DNA from: CADCVW01 sp964251385
GTDB lineage: Bacteria > Pseudomonadota > Alphaproteobacteria > Sphingomonadales > Sphingomonadaceae
Assembly: GCA_964251385.1 (NCBI GenBank)
Contig: CAXUJK010000006.1
Coordinates: 85,250 to 149,249 of the forward strand
Direction: 5' to 3'
DNA length: 64,000 nucleotides
This document shows, piece by piece, positions 7,744 through 16,773 of this stretch. Within the stretch, counting starts at the first letter, position 1. Every line of letters begins with the position of its first letter. The translations under genes were made by a program, and so were the position numbers. Under the pieces are notes generated by a model. It was given only the letters and a program-made list of their open reading frames with translations. It had not been told where the DNA came from and did not search any database.

Positions 7744-8283
7744 CTAGACGCCGAGCATGTCCTGAAGCTTGCGCACCGTTCGCCAATTGCGAGTTGTGAC
7801 AGGCGAGCCCGCCAGCCGGTCGAACAGCGCCGGCGACAACCGCGATCGTCCCGCTCCGGCGGGGTAATGCACCCACAGCGCGCCGCGATCCTCGACGACC
7901 CGCTCCCCCGCGTCCGCGCGCGCGGTCAGCGCATCGGCGGCTCCTGACAGGAGCGTATTTTTCGACAGGCAGAGCATCAGGCGGTTGGGTTCGTCCCGCC
8001 CCGCCTCTGGAAAAGGACTACCCGCACTGTACACGCTCCATTGCGCGGCGGAGCGGGCGATGACCGGGATCGACAAACCGAAACGTTGCTCGACGGCTCG
8101 CTCGAGTGACGCTTCAACGGCTCTCGGCTCCTCTGCGGCTTCGATCAGGACATTGCCGCTCGCGATGTAAGTGCGGACTTCGGCGAAGCCGAGCGCGACG
8201 CACTCGGCGCGAAGCACATCCATGGGCACCTTGTTGCCGCCACCCACGTTGATGCCGCGCAACAGGCATACCAGGCGCGCCAA
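7744..8283 (-). CDS. DUF1697 family protein
   Basis: A 179-residue protein of the DUF1697 family, recognised from the opening ARLVCLLRGINVGGGNKVPM and the following YIASGNVL block. The function of the family is not established. The best start is TTG 8283, two bases after the stop of the M23 peptidase gene; the longer frame reads through that gene. The tail WVHYPAGAGRSRLSPALFDR and TTRNWRTVRKLQDM also match the family. It is the last gene of a small minus-strand set with two wall enzymes. Confidence 0.88.
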   Translation of the reverse strand: MARLVCLLRGINVGGGNKVPMDVLRAECVALGFAEVRTYIASGNVLIEAAEEPRAVEASLERAVEQRFGLSIPVIARSAAQWSVYSAGSPFPEAGRDEPNRLMLCLSKNTLLSGAADALTARADAGERVVEDRGALWVHYPAGAGRSRLSPALFDRLAGSPVTTRNWRTVRKLQDMLGV

Positions 8284-8285
8284 GC

Positions 8286-8912
8286 CTAGTTCGCGGTCCG
8301 CGTGCCGCCGCCCGCGAGCAGCGGGTACGGATTGACCGGGCTGCCTTCCCAAAACCCGTCACCCTCACCAATGCGGTTGACCGCGAAGTGGAGGTGCGGG
8401 CCGCCGGGGTTCGCGTTGCCCGTGTAGCCGACGCGGCCCAGCATCTGCCCGCGCGCGATCGGCATGCCTTCGGTCAGCCCGGGCGCGTAGTCCTGAAGAT
8501 GCGCGTAATAGTAGCTCCACTTCCCGTCGAGCGAACGCACGTAGGCGGTGATGCCGCCGCCGCCCTTGGAAAAGAACTTCTTCTCGAGTCTGCCCGCCGC
8601 CGCCGCGACGACGGGGGTCCCGGATGGAGCCATGATGTCGATCGCATCGTGGACGCGGGCACCGCCCGCCCGGGCCTGCGTGAACGTGTCGATCAGGTCG
8701 GCAGTCGTCACGCCCGCGACCGGAACCGCCATTCCCGCCGGCCCGACGACGACCGCCGGCGTCACCGCTACCGGGACCTTGCCCGCAGCGGCGACGACGA
8801 TCGGCTTGTCGCCTTCAAGCTCTCCACCCGTGTTGAACGCCAGCAGCCAGAAGACGCTCGTCAAGGCTGCGGTGACGACGGCCGTGCCGAAGATCGTAAA
8901 ACCTCGTCCCAC
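8286..8912 (-). CDS. membrane-anchored M23 (LytM-type) peptidase
   Basis: A 208-residue protein with one N-terminal membrane anchor (residues 5-27) and a C-terminal M23 metallopeptidase domain. Zinc-site motifs are present: H88 and D92 in VHDAIDIMAP, and PHLHFAV with H173 and H175. It should therefore be able to cleave peptidoglycan cross-links in the periplasm. The start is GTG 8912, with GGGGAG ten bases upstream. It lies 28 bases after an L,D-transpeptidase gene, so the pair probably act in wall remodelling. Confidence 0.88.
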   Translation of the reverse strand: MGRGFTIFGTAVVTAALTSVFWLLAFNTGGELEGDKPIVVAAAGKVPVAVTPAVVVGPAGMAVPVAGVTTADLIDTFTQARAGGARVHDAIDIMAPSGTPVVAAAAGRLEKKFFSKGGGGITAYVRSLDGKWSYYYAHLQDYAPGLTEGMPIARGQMLGRVGYTGNANPGGPHLHFAVNRIGEGDGFWEGSPVNPYPLLAGGGTRTAN

Positions 8913-8940
8913 AGTCCGCCATCTCCCCGGAAGTCGGCAA

Positions 8941-9981
8941 TTATGCTTGGAACGTGGCCTCCGTACCAGCCTTGATCATTCGGCTCAGCCGAAGAACATC
9001 CCAGTTGGCCATGCGGATGCATCCCGCGCTCTCCGCGCGGCCGAGCGTCTGCGGCTCGGGCGTGCCGTGGATGCCGTAATGTTCCTTGGTGATGTCGAGC
9101 CAGGCGACACCCACAGGTCCGTTGGGACCCGGCGGCAGACGCTGTTCCTTCTCGTCCTTGGACACGTACCACAGTAGTTCCGGCTGGAACTGGAACGGCG
9201 GGAGATAGGCGAAGGTCGTGACCTTCCATTTCCCGAGCGGCAGCGGATCACGTTTGCTACCCATCGACACAGGAAACTGGCCTATGAGGCGGTCGCCGTC
9301 GAAAACCTGCAGCACGCGCTCCGACTTGTCGACGACGACGCGGTCGCCCCGCTGCTGGTTGGCGTCGACGTTGAGGTCGCTGAACAGCTTGGCGTGCTCA
9401 CCCTTGAGTCCTTCGTACGTGCGCGACGACGGCAGGACATTGGGGAAGCGCAGCACCGCGCCCGGCCGAAGCTGCGCGTCCGGACGGTTAATCGCGGCCA
9501 ACGTCTTTGGCGTCGTGTGAAACTTCTCGGCCAGCTTCTCGATCGGCGATCTGTAAGCGAGGAACTTCAGCTTTGCTTTGTCTTCGGCTTTCTCCGGGAA
9601 CGGGTTGACGAAAGGTCCCGCGAGATCCTCGGGCGTCACGCGGAGCATCCGCGTCGCCGGCATTGTGTTCTGGAGCAGCGCCTGGCGCGTCGGAATGTCG
9701 AGCTTGCCGGAAATCGGCAACCCGCGCGATTTCTGAAAGCCCGTGACCGCGTCGTCGAACGAGATGCCCGGCTTGCCGTCGATCGGCCCCGGCGAGAAAC
9801 CGGCCTTGTCGAGCAGGACCTGCGCATGAAAGATGGTGCCGTCGATGGACGATCCGGACTTGCCCGAAGCCGCCGAAGCCTTGGTTTGCGGAGCGGCCGG
9901 GCCCTGCGCGACGGCGGCACCCGCGACGCCGATCGCGGCGGCGGCGAGCCAGATTGTTTTCGATGCGATGGGCTTGAACAC
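8941..9981 (-). CDS. L,D-transpeptidase (YkuD domain) with peptidoglycan-binding domain
   Basis: A secreted wall cross-linking enzyme. GTG 9981 is chosen because AAGGAG sits seven bases upstream; it yields 346 residues. The order is signal peptide (residues 1-26), a peptidoglycan-binding fold (around 45-100, PIDGKPGISFDDAVTGFQ), a LysM-like stretch (about 140-185) and a C-terminal YkuD catalytic domain. The catalytic signature is HYGIHGTPEP followed by ESAGCIRM, with Cys321 as the nucleophile. It would make 3-3 cross-links or attach proteins to peptidoglycan. The longer frame upstream overlaps the region after thiE and is not used. Confidence 0.92.
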   Translation of the reverse strand: MFKPIASKTIWLAAAAIGVAGAAVAQGPAAPQTKASAASGKSGSSIDGTIFHAQVLLDKAGFSPGPIDGKPGISFDDAVTGFQKSRGLPISGKLDIPTRQALLQNTMPATRMLRVTPEDLAGPFVNPFPEKAEDKAKLKFLAYRSPIEKLAEKFHTTPKTLAAINRPDAQLRPGAVLRFPNVLPSSRTYEGLKGEHAKLFSDLNVDANQQRGDRVVVDKSERVLQVFDGDRLIGQFPVSMGSKRDPLPLGKWKVTTFAYLPPFQFQPELLWYVSKDEKEQRLPPGPNGPVGVAWLDITKEHYGIHGTPEPQTLGRAESAGCIRMANWDVLRLSRMIKAGTEATFQA

Positions 9982-10039
9982 AGGTACGCTCCTTGAACAG
10001 GTTTCGGCGGCATAACGACCTTGCGGCGTCGAGGTTGCC

Positions 10040-10723
10040 TCAGCCGGCAAGCACTTCGGTAAATGCGCGTACCGCCACGTCCGGTCCATCGGGATGCGCC
10101 CACACCGCGCTCACGACCGCGATGAAGTCCGCGCCCGCTTCGATCAACGGCGTCGCGTTCGCGGGCGTGATGCCGCCGATCGCGACGCTCGGGATGCCCG
10201 ACAGCGTCGCCCACCATGACAGGATGGACGGACCGGGACGGTACGTCGTCGCGTGCGTGTCCGTGGGGTAGAAGGCACCGAACGCCACATAGTCCGCGCC
10301 CGCTTCCCCTGCCTCCATCGCGAGGTGGCGGCTGTCGTGGCACGTTCGCCCGATCTGCGCCTTAGGGCCGAGCAGGGCGCGCGCGGCCGACGGGTCTCCA
10401 TCGGACTGGCCCAGATGCACGCCGTCGCACCCGAGCTTCGCCGCGAGGTCCATGCGGTCGTTGAGCAGGAACGCGACGTCGTGCGCCGCGCAGACCGGGA
10501 TCAGCGCTTCGGCGGCACGCAGGATGTGGTCGTCAGCGACGTTCTTGAGCCGCAGCTGGAACGCGGCGACCGGACCTGCACCTAGCGCCTGCTGCAAAGT
10601 CGGGGCGAAGTCGGGTCCGATGGTATCCGGCGACACGAGGTAGAGCTGGCACGCGGGCCGACGTTCGCGCTCGAATGCGGAGGCGAACTCCGGATCGAGC
10701 GGGACCTCGTCCGCCTCGCTCAC
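10040..10723 (-). CDS. thiE: thiamine phosphate synthase
   Basis: Couples the pyrimidine and thiazole moieties to give thiamine phosphate. The protein is 227 residues and TIM-barrel-like. Seen are FQLRLKN, the pyrophosphate-site region LLNDRMDLAAKLGCDGVHLGQ, and the C-terminal SVAIGGITPANATPLIEAGADFIAVVS. Its ATG overlaps the fba stop by four bases (ATGA), so it is translationally coupled to the glycolytic operon tkt-gap-pgk-fba. The N-terminal 20 residues are charged and not conserved. Confidence 0.93.
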   Translation of the reverse strand: MSEADEVPLDPEFASAFERERRPACQLYLVSPDTIGPDFAPTLQQALGAGPVAAFQLRLKNVADDHILRAAEALIPVCAAHDVAFLLNDRMDLAAKLGCDGVHLGQSDGDPSAARALLGPKAQIGRTCHDSRHLAMEAGEAGADYVAFGAFYPTDTHATTYRPGPSILSWWATLSGIPSVAIGGITPANATPLIEAGADFIAVVSAVWAHPDGPDVAVRAFTEVLAG

Positions 10724-11634
10724 TCGGCGCCCTTGTAGATGTTCACCAGCTTGTCGAGCATCGTTAACGCGTCGGCACGCGGGCGCTGGAAGGTGTTGCG
10801 GCCGATGATCGAGCCGTTGCCGCCGCCGTCGCGGATGTCGCGCGCGTCCTGGTAGACCGCGTCGATGTCTTTCGATGCTCCGCCCGAGAAGACGACGATG
10901 CGGCGGCCGTTGAAGCTCGATTGGACGACATGTTTGACCCGGCTCGCTTGCGTCGAGAAATCCTTACCTTCGTACATCGGCTTGGCCTCGGACTGCCCGA
11001 TGTGCGCGGACGGCAGCTTGACCTTGATGATGTGCGCGCCGAGCAGCGCGGCTATGTGCGCGGCGTAGGCGCCGACGTCCAGAGCCAACTCGTCCTTCTT
11101 GTCCAGCTTGCCGCCGCGCGGGTACGACCAGATGACCGTCGGCAGGCCGTACGCCTTGGCTTCGGACGACATCTGGCTGATCTCCTCCATCATGTCGTTG
11201 ACCTCGTCCGCGGCCGGGTAGATCGTGAACCCGATCGCCGCGCAGCCGAGCCGCAGCGCGTCCTCGACCGATCCCGTCACCGCCTGGTTGATGCCCTGCG
11301 CCCAGCTGTTCGAGCTGTTGACCTTGAGGATGGTCGGAATTTGGCCGGCGAACGTCCCCGCCCCCGCTTCGAGCGCACCCAGCGGCGCGGCGTAGGCGGA
11401 CAACCCTGCGTCGATCGCGAGCTGGTAGTGGTAGTGCGGATCGTAGGCATCCGGGTTGATCGCGAAACTCCGCGCGGGGCCATGCTCGAAACCCTGGTCG
11501 ACGGGGAGGATGATGAGCTTGCCCGTGCCGCCGAGCTTACCGTGCGTCAGGATGCGCGCGAGATTGGCCTTGGTGCCGGGATTGTCGGACTCGTAATTGT
11601 CGAGGATCGCCTTGACGGCGGGCGTGAAGGACAT
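10720..11634 (-). CDS. fba: class I fructose-bisphosphate aldolase (DhnA/FbaB type)
   Basis: Cleaves fructose 1,6-bisphosphate to the two triose phosphates through a lysine Schiff base. At 304 residues it belongs to the archaeal-type DhnA/FbaB class I family, not the zinc-dependent class II. Family motifs are PVDQGFEHGPARSF, WSYPRGG and GAHIIKVKLPS, with the likely Schiff-base lysine in the last. The TAAGGAG at the end of pgk provides its ribosome-binding site nine bases away. It is part of a continuous tkt-gap-pgk-fba-thiE operon. Confidence 0.95.
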   Translation of the reverse strand: MSFTPAVKAILDNYESDNPGTKANLARILTHGKLGGTGKLIILPVDQGFEHGPARSFAINPDAYDPHYHYQLAIDAGLSAYAAPLGALEAGAGTFAGQIPTILKVNSSNSWAQGINQAVTGSVEDALRLGCAAIGFTIYPAADEVNDMMEEISQMSSEAKAYGLPTVIWSYPRGGKLDKKDELALDVGAYAAHIAALLGAHIIKVKLPSAHIGQSEAKPMYEGKDFSTQASRVKHVVQSSFNGRRIVVFSGGASKDIDAVYQDARDIRDGGGNGSIIGRNTFQRPRADALTMLDKLVNIYKGAE

Positions 11635-11643
11635 GGGAACTCC

Positions 11644-12846
11644 TTAGTTGGTCATGAGGGCGGCGACGCCCGGCAAGGTCTTGCCTTCCATCCATTCGAG
11701 GAAGGCGCCGCCCGCGGTGGATACGAAGGTGAATTCGTCGGCGACGCCCGCCTGGTTTAGCGCGGCGACGGTGTCCCCACCGCCCGCGACCGAGACCAGC
11801 GAACCGCCTTGCGTCAGGGCGGCGGCGGTGCGGGCGAGCGCGACCGTCGCCGTGTCGAACGGCGGCGTCTCGAATGCGCCGAGCGGGCCGTTCCAGACCA
11901 GCGTGCGGCAGGTTTTGAGGACATCGCCGAGCGCCTCGGTGGCGGCCGGGCCGATGTCGAGGATCATCTCGTCGGGCGCGACTTCGTGGACGTTGCAGGT
12001 GCGCAAGCTGGCCGGATGCGCGGCGAACTCGGTGGCGACCACGACGTCATAAGGCAGATGAACGGTGCAGTTGGCTCGCTCCGCGCGATCGAGGATGTCG
12101 AGCGCGGTGGGGGCGAGGTCGTGTTCGCATAGCGACTTGCCGACGGCGACACCGCGGGCGGCGAGGAAAGTGTTGGCCATGCCGCCGCCGATGATGAGGT
12201 GGTCGACCTTCGCGACAAGATGTGAAAGCACGTCGAGCTTGGTCGAGACCTTGGCTCCGCCGACGACCGCCGCGACCGGGCGTTCGGGGTTGCCGAGCGC
12301 GCGGTCGAGGGCGGTGAGCTCGGCCTCCATTGACCGGCCCGCGTGGGCGCGGAGAAAGTGGGCAAGGCCCTCGGTCGAGGCGTGGGCGCGGTGGGCGGCG
12401 GAGAAGGCGTCGTTGACGTAGAGGTCGCCGAGTTCCGCAATGTCGCGGGCGAAGATGGGGTCGTTGGCTTCCTCGCCGGGGTGGAAGCGGGTGTTTTCGA
12501 GGATGGCGACTTCGCCGTCCGCCATCTTGGCGATCGCGTCGGCCGCCCCGGAGCCGACGCAGTCTTCCACGAACCTCACTTGGCGTCCGAGAACATGGCC
12601 ATAAGCTATTGTGATCAGGGCAAGGCTTGCATCCGGCGTCCGAACGCCCTTGGGGCGGCCAAAGTGGGCGAGGAGCAGGACCTTGGCCCCTTTGTCCGCC
12701 AGTTCGGTGACAGTCGGGATCGTGGCGCGGAAGCGTGTGTCGTCGGTGACTTTGAGATCGGCCATGGGCACGTTGAGGTCCACGCGGACGAGGACGCGTT
12801 TGCCTCGGACATCGCCGATGTCGTCGAGGGTCTTGAACGCAGGCAC
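11644..12846 (-). CDS. pgk: phosphoglycerate kinase
   Basis: Transfers phosphate from 1,3-bisphosphoglycerate to ADP. It is 400 residues with the N-terminal VRVDLNVPM motif, NDAFSAAHRAHAS, GGAKVSTK and the nucleotide-site NGPLGAFE and GGGDT. The start is GTG 12846, one base after the gap stop. The small spacing and the order gap-pgk-fba indicate a single transcript. Confidence 0.97.
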   Translation of the reverse strand: MPAFKTLDDIGDVRGKRVLVRVDLNVPMADLKVTDDTRFRATIPTVTELADKGAKVLLLAHFGRPKGVRTPDASLALITIAYGHVLGRQVRFVEDCVGSGAADAIAKMADGEVAILENTRFHPGEEANDPIFARDIAELGDLYVNDAFSAAHRAHASTEGLAHFLRAHAGRSMEAELTALDRALGNPERPVAAVVGGAKVSTKLDVLSHLVAKVDHLIIGGGMANTFLAARGVAVGKSLCEHDLAPTALDILDRAERANCTVHLPYDVVVATEFAAHPASLRTCNVHEVAPDEMILDIGPAATEALGDVLKTCRTLVWNGPLGAFETPPFDTATVALARTAAALTQGGSLVSVAGGGDTVAALNQAGVADEFTFVSTAGGAFLEWMEGKTLPGVAALMTN

Positions 12847-12847
12847 C

Positions 12848-13855
12848 TTAGATCAGCCGCCCCATGACGCCCGCCGTGTCGATCATGCGGTTGGAGAAGC
12901 CCCATTCATTGTCGTACCAGGAAACGACGCGGACGAGTTTTCCTTCGAGGACGGCGGTTTCGAGGCTGTCGATCGTCGACGAGGCCGGGTTGTGGTTGAA
13001 GTCGATCGAGACGAGCGGCTCCTCGCAATAATCGAGAATGCCGGCGAGCGGGCCGGAGTTCGCCGCGGCCTTAAGCGCGCCGTTGATTTCTTCGAGCGTG
13101 GTGTCGCGCTTGGGGGTGAAAGTCAGGTCGACGAGGCTGACGTTGGGCGTGGGGACGCGGATCGCGGAGCCGTCGAGCTTGCCTTTCAGCTCGGGCAGCA
13201 CTTCGCCGACCGCGCGTGCGGCTCCTGTCGTGGTCGGGATCATCGACATGGCGGCGGCTCTTGCGCGGCGCATATCAGGATGGATCTGGTCCAGGATCTT
13301 CTGATCGTTGGTGTAGCTGTGGATCGTGGTCATCAGGCCGCGTTCGATGCCGACCGTGTCGTTCATGACTTTAGCCAAGGGCGCGAGGCAGTTGGTCGTG
13401 CAGGACGCGTTGGACACGATCGTGTGTTCGGCGGTGAGCTGGTCGTGGTTGACCCCGAAGACGATCGTCTTGTCCGCGCCCTTGGCAGGTGACGAGATCA
13501 ACACGCGCTTGGCACCGGCGGTCAGATGCGCGGCGGCCTTGTCGCGCTCGGCGAAGAAGCCCGTGCATTCCAGCGCGATGTCGATGCCTTGCGCGGCATG
13601 GGGCAATCTGGAAGGGTCGCGCTCGGCGGTGACATGAACGCGCCGGCCGTCGATGATGAGGTCGTTGCCGTCGGCGGAGACATCGCCCGGGTACGCGCCG
13701 TGGACGCTGTCGCGCTTGAACAGCATCGCGTTGGATTTCGCGTCGGCCAGATCGTTGATCGCGACGAGTTCGAGCCCGCAGTCGGGCCGCTCCATGATCG
13801 CGCGCGCGACGAGGCGGCCGATGCGCCCGAAGCCGTTAATCGCTACCTTGGTCAT
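12848..13855 (-). CDS. gap: type I glyceraldehyde-3-phosphate dehydrogenase
   Basis: Oxidises glyceraldehyde 3-phosphate with NAD. ATG 13855 gives 335 residues and starts MTKVAINGFGRIGRLVAR. The catalytic cysteine is in SNASCTTNCLAPLAK near residue 152, and WYDNEWGFSNRMID is at the C-terminus. The ATG overlaps the transketolase stop (ATGA). Confidence 0.98.
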   Translation of the reverse strand: MTKVAINGFGRIGRLVARAIMERPDCGLELVAINDLADAKSNAMLFKRDSVHGAYPGDVSADGNDLIIDGRRVHVTAERDPSRLPHAAQGIDIALECTGFFAERDKAAAHLTAGAKRVLISSPAKGADKTIVFGVNHDQLTAEHTIVSNASCTTNCLAPLAKVMNDTVGIERGLMTTIHSYTNDQKILDQIHPDMRRARAAAMSMIPTTTGAARAVGEVLPELKGKLDGSAIRVPTPNVSLVDLTFTPKRDTTLEEINGALKAAANSGPLAGILDYCEEPLVSIDFNHNPASSTIDSLETAVLEGKLVRVVSWYDNEWGFSNRMIDTAGVMGRLI

Positions 13856-15891
13856 GTTCGAACTCCTGGATTGAGCGCCGCCATGATCTTGGGCGCGATG
13901 GCGTCGGCAGTGAGGCCGAAATGCTTGTACAAGGCGGGAGCGGGTGCGGAAGCGCCGAAGCGGTCGAGGCCGAAGCGCAGACCTTGAACCATCGTGTAGC
14001 GCTCCCACCCGATCGTCGTTCCCGCCTCGATTGAAACGCGCAGGCACGTCTCGGGGGCGAGCGGCGGCAAGACGTCATCCCGGTAGGAGACGGGCTGTTC
14101 GTCGAAACGCGACCAGCACGGCATGGAGACCACGTCGGCACCGACCCCCGACGCTTCGAGCAGGTCGGCGACGTCGAGGGCGATCTCGACCTCCGACCCG
14201 CTCGCGATCAGAACGACGCGGCGCTCAGCCGACGAGGCGCGCAAGCGATAGGCCCCGCGTGCGCACAGATTCTCGTTGGCGGCCTCCAAGCGAACCTGAC
14301 GCAGGTTCTGGCGGGTGAGCGCGAGAAGCGACGGGCCCGTCGTGTCTTCCAGCGCAAGCATCCAGCACTCGGCGGTTTCCACTGCATCCGCAGGACGATA
14401 GACGTCGAGGTTCGGAATGACTCTGAGCGACATGAGGTGTTCGACGGGCTGGTGCGTCGGGCCGTCTTCGCCCAGGCCGATCGAATCGTGGGTCATCACA
14501 TAGACGACCCGCGCGCCCTGGAGCGCGGATAGGCGGATGGCTGGTCGGCAATAGTCGGCGAATACCAGAAACGTGCCGCCGTACGGGATGACCCCGCCGT
14601 GCAGCGCCATTCCGTTCATCGCCGCCGCCATGCCGAATTCGCGGATGCCGTAGTAGATGTAGCGACCGCCGTAGCTGTCCGCGGTCAGCGGCGTCTGCGG
14701 TTTCGTCAGTGTGTTGTTCGATCCGGTCAGGTCGGCTGAGCCGCCGATCGTCTCGGACAGCCCGGCGTTGATCGCGCCCAGCACCATCTCCGACGATTTG
14801 CGCGTGGCGACCTTGACGGGCGCGGCGATCAGGCCGGCGATGAAGTCGTCGAGGTCGAAGCCGGTCGGTAGATCGCCGGCCATACGGCGCTCGAACTCGG
14901 CCTTGTGGCCCGATGCCGCCACACGCTGCGTCCACGCGGCATGATCGTCCCGGCAGCGACGCCCGGCGTCGAGCCAGGCGTCGCGGACATCGTCCGGCAG
15001 CATAAAAGGTTCGTGGCTCCAGCCGATCGCTTCCCGCGTCGCCGCGACTTCGTCCGGCCCGAGCGCCGCGCCGTGCGTCGCATGCGTGCCCTGCTTGTTG
15101 GGAGAGCCGAAGCCGATGATCGTGCGACACGCGATCAATGATGGGCGTGGGTCGGCGATCGCTTCGTCGAGGGCGGCGGCGACGCTTGCCGGGTCATGGC
15201 CGTCGCAGCGCGCGACGTGCCAGCCATAGGCGGCGTATCTCGCCGGGATGTCCTCGCTTGTCGACAGCGACGTCGCGCCGTCGATCGTGATGCGGTTGTC
15301 GTCCCACAAGGCGATCAGCCGCCCGAGCTGCAAATGCCCCGCGAGCCCCGCGGCCTCGTGGTTGACTCCTTCCATCAGGCAGCCGTCGCCCGCAATGACC
15401 CAGGTCCGGTGATCGACGAGATCGTCGCCGAACACCGCGTTCATATGACGTTCCGCGACAGCCATGCCGACCGCCATCGCGAACCCCTGCCCCAGCGGCC
15501 CGGTCGTGCACTCGACGCCGTCCAGCAGGAAGTTCTCGGGGTGGCCCGCGCACGGCGAGCCGAGCGTACGAAAGCCGGCAATGTCTTTGATCGTCGGGCG
15601 CGCGTAGCCGGTGAGGTGCAGCAGAGAGTAGATGAGCATCGAACCGTGCCCGGCGGACAGGACGAAGCGGTCGCGGTCATGCCAATCGGGGGCTTGCGGG
15701 TCGTGCTTGAGATATCGTGTGAACAGGACGGTCGCCGCGTCGGCCATTCCCATCGGCATTCCGGGGTGACCGCTCTGCGCCGTCTCGACCGCGTCCATCG
15801 AAAGCGCGCGGATCGCGTTGGCCATGGTCCGCACGTCCGGCCCGCGCGAATCCGAGACGCGTGCGTCCGGCTCTGGCGATCGATGCGGCAT
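13852..15891 (-). CDS. tkt: transketolase
   Basis: Thiamine-diphosphate enzyme moving two-carbon units in the pentose phosphate pathway. The start at ATG 15891, with CGGAG four bases upstream, gives 679 residues. Diagnostic blocks are SGHPGMPMGMADAATVLF, SAGHGSMLIYSLLHL, the TPP site GDGCLMEG and the HDSIGLGEDGPTHQP block. The N-terminus (HRSPEPDARVSDSRG) is slightly extended. It is the first gene of the tkt-gap-pgk-fba-thiE operon, which also contains a thiamine biosynthesis gene. Confidence 0.97.
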   Translation of the reverse strand: MPHRSPEPDARVSDSRGPDVRTMANAIRALSMDAVETAQSGHPGMPMGMADAATVLFTRYLKHDPQAPDWHDRDRFVLSAGHGSMLIYSLLHLTGYARPTIKDIAGFRTLGSPCAGHPENFLLDGVECTTGPLGQGFAMAVGMAVAERHMNAVFGDDLVDHRTWVIAGDGCLMEGVNHEAAGLAGHLQLGRLIALWDDNRITIDGATSLSTSEDIPARYAAYGWHVARCDGHDPASVAAALDEAIADPRPSLIACRTIIGFGSPNKQGTHATHGAALGPDEVAATREAIGWSHEPFMLPDDVRDAWLDAGRRCRDDHAAWTQRVAASGHKAEFERRMAGDLPTGFDLDDFIAGLIAAPVKVATRKSSEMVLGAINAGLSETIGGSADLTGSNNTLTKPQTPLTADSYGGRYIYYGIREFGMAAAMNGMALHGGVIPYGGTFLVFADYCRPAIRLSALQGARVVYVMTHDSIGLGEDGPTHQPVEHLMSLRVIPNLDVYRPADAVETAECWMLALEDTTGPSLLALTRQNLRQVRLEAANENLCARGAYRLRASSAERRVVLIASGSEVEIALDVADLLEASGVGADVVSMPCWSRFDEQPVSYRDDVLPPLAPETCLRVSIEAGTTIGWERYTMVQGLRFGLDRFGASAPAPALYKHFGLTADAIAPKIMAALNPGVRT

Positions 15892-16085
15892 GACACTCCG
15901 GAAGGGCTCGCCGCGCATGCGGCTTCGTTGACGGTGTCTTTGGTTGCGTGGGGGCGAGACGTCAACCGCGGCGCGCGAACCCCTTGTTCCCAAGCCGGCG
16001 AGTATCAGCTTCGATCAGCCCTCCGCAAAACCTTGCGACCTGCGGACTTCATGCTTAATCGAACGGCCATGACGGACGGAACGGC

Positions 16086-16292
16086 ATGGTAGAAGAACGT
16101 ATACTGGACGCGGTCGAACGGATCGACGGCGCGATGTCCAGGATCGAGGCGGCGGCGCGCAAGGTCGCGACACACAAGCTCGGCACGGGCGGCCCGGACA
16201 CGAACGGCGACTTGCTGGAACGCCATCACACGATGCGCGAGCGCGTCAAGGCCGCGATCGCCGAGCTGGACGGGCTGATCGCGAATGGCTGA
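16086..16292 (+). CDS. small coiled-coil protein upstream of zapA
   Basis: A 68-residue protein (MVEERILDAVERIDGAMSRIE...) made of two predicted amphipathic helices, rich in Ala, Arg and Glu, with a short glycine linker (LGTGGPDTNG). It overlaps the zapA start by eight bases, so the two are co-translated. I do not recognise a named family; small proteins of this sort precede zapA in related genomes as far as I recall, but that needs checking. A role with ZapA in division is plausible but unproven. Confidence 0.72.
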   Translation: MVEERILDAVERIDGAMSRIEAAARKVATHKLGTGGPDTNGDLLERHHTMRERVKAAIAELDGLIANG

Positions 16293-16623
16293 GGTCGACA
16301 TCCACATCGCGTCGCGCTCCTACCCGGTGGCGTGCCGCGACGGCGAGGAAGCGCGGTTGCGCGACGTGGCCGCGCTGGTCGACGCAAAAGCACGCGCGGC
16401 GACGGGCGCTCTCGGCAACATGTCCGAATCGCGTACGTTGCTGTTCGCGTCGCTGATGCTGGCGGACGGGCTGGTCGACGGTCCGCCCGCACCGAGCGTG
16501 ATCGCGCCGCCTGAAGCCGCCGAGATCGATCCGATCATCGCCGAGGCATTGGAACGGCTCGCCGGGCGGATCGAGGCGGTCGCTGCCTCTCTCGAAGTTG
16601 GCGACCTTGAGGAAACCGCCTGA
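16285..16623 (+). CDS. zapA: cell division protein ZapA
   Basis: FtsZ-ring associated protein that cross-links FtsZ filaments. It is 112 residues; the N-terminal half (VDIHIASRSYPVACRDGEEA, LRDVAALVDAKA) matches the ZapA fold, followed by an acidic proline-rich linker and a C-terminal helix. The neighbourhood zapA, probable 6S RNA, 5-formyltetrahydrofolate cyclo-ligase is the same as in many proteobacteria and supports the call. Confidence 0.85.
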   Translation: MAEVDIHIASRSYPVACRDGEEARLRDVAALVDAKARAATGALGNMSESRTLLFASLMLADGLVDGPPAPSVIAPPEAAEIDPIIAEALERLAGRIEAVAASLEVGDLEETA

Positions 16624-16637
16624 CACGCTTACATCAG

Positions 16638-16766
16638 CAGTTGACGGAGACTGCCCGGTGCGAGCACTCGAACATCCCTGAGGCTATTCTTCATCCTAGG
16701 GAGCTGTCCCTGCCCGGATCCTGGTCCGGTCTAAATGGCGCCCACCTGACGTAAAGCGCGTCAGAG
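16638..16766 (+). ncRNA. ssrS: probable 6S RNA
   Basis: The 150-base gap between zapA and the 5-formyltetrahydrofolate cyclo-ligase gene holds no reading frame. It contains features of 6S RNA, the RNA that mimics an open promoter and binds the sigma-70 holoenzyme: an ATCCCTGAGGC block, AGGGAGCTGTCCCTGCCCGG in the middle, and a GCGCCCACCTGA end, each resembling alphaproteobacterial 6S sequences as I remember them. The location is the classic one. A short hairpin (CTGACG/CGTCAG at 16746-16764) ends it, just before an AGAGG ribosome-binding site, so a joint transcript with the next gene is likely. The ends are estimates. Confidence 0.66.
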
Positions 16767-16773
16767 GATTTTC

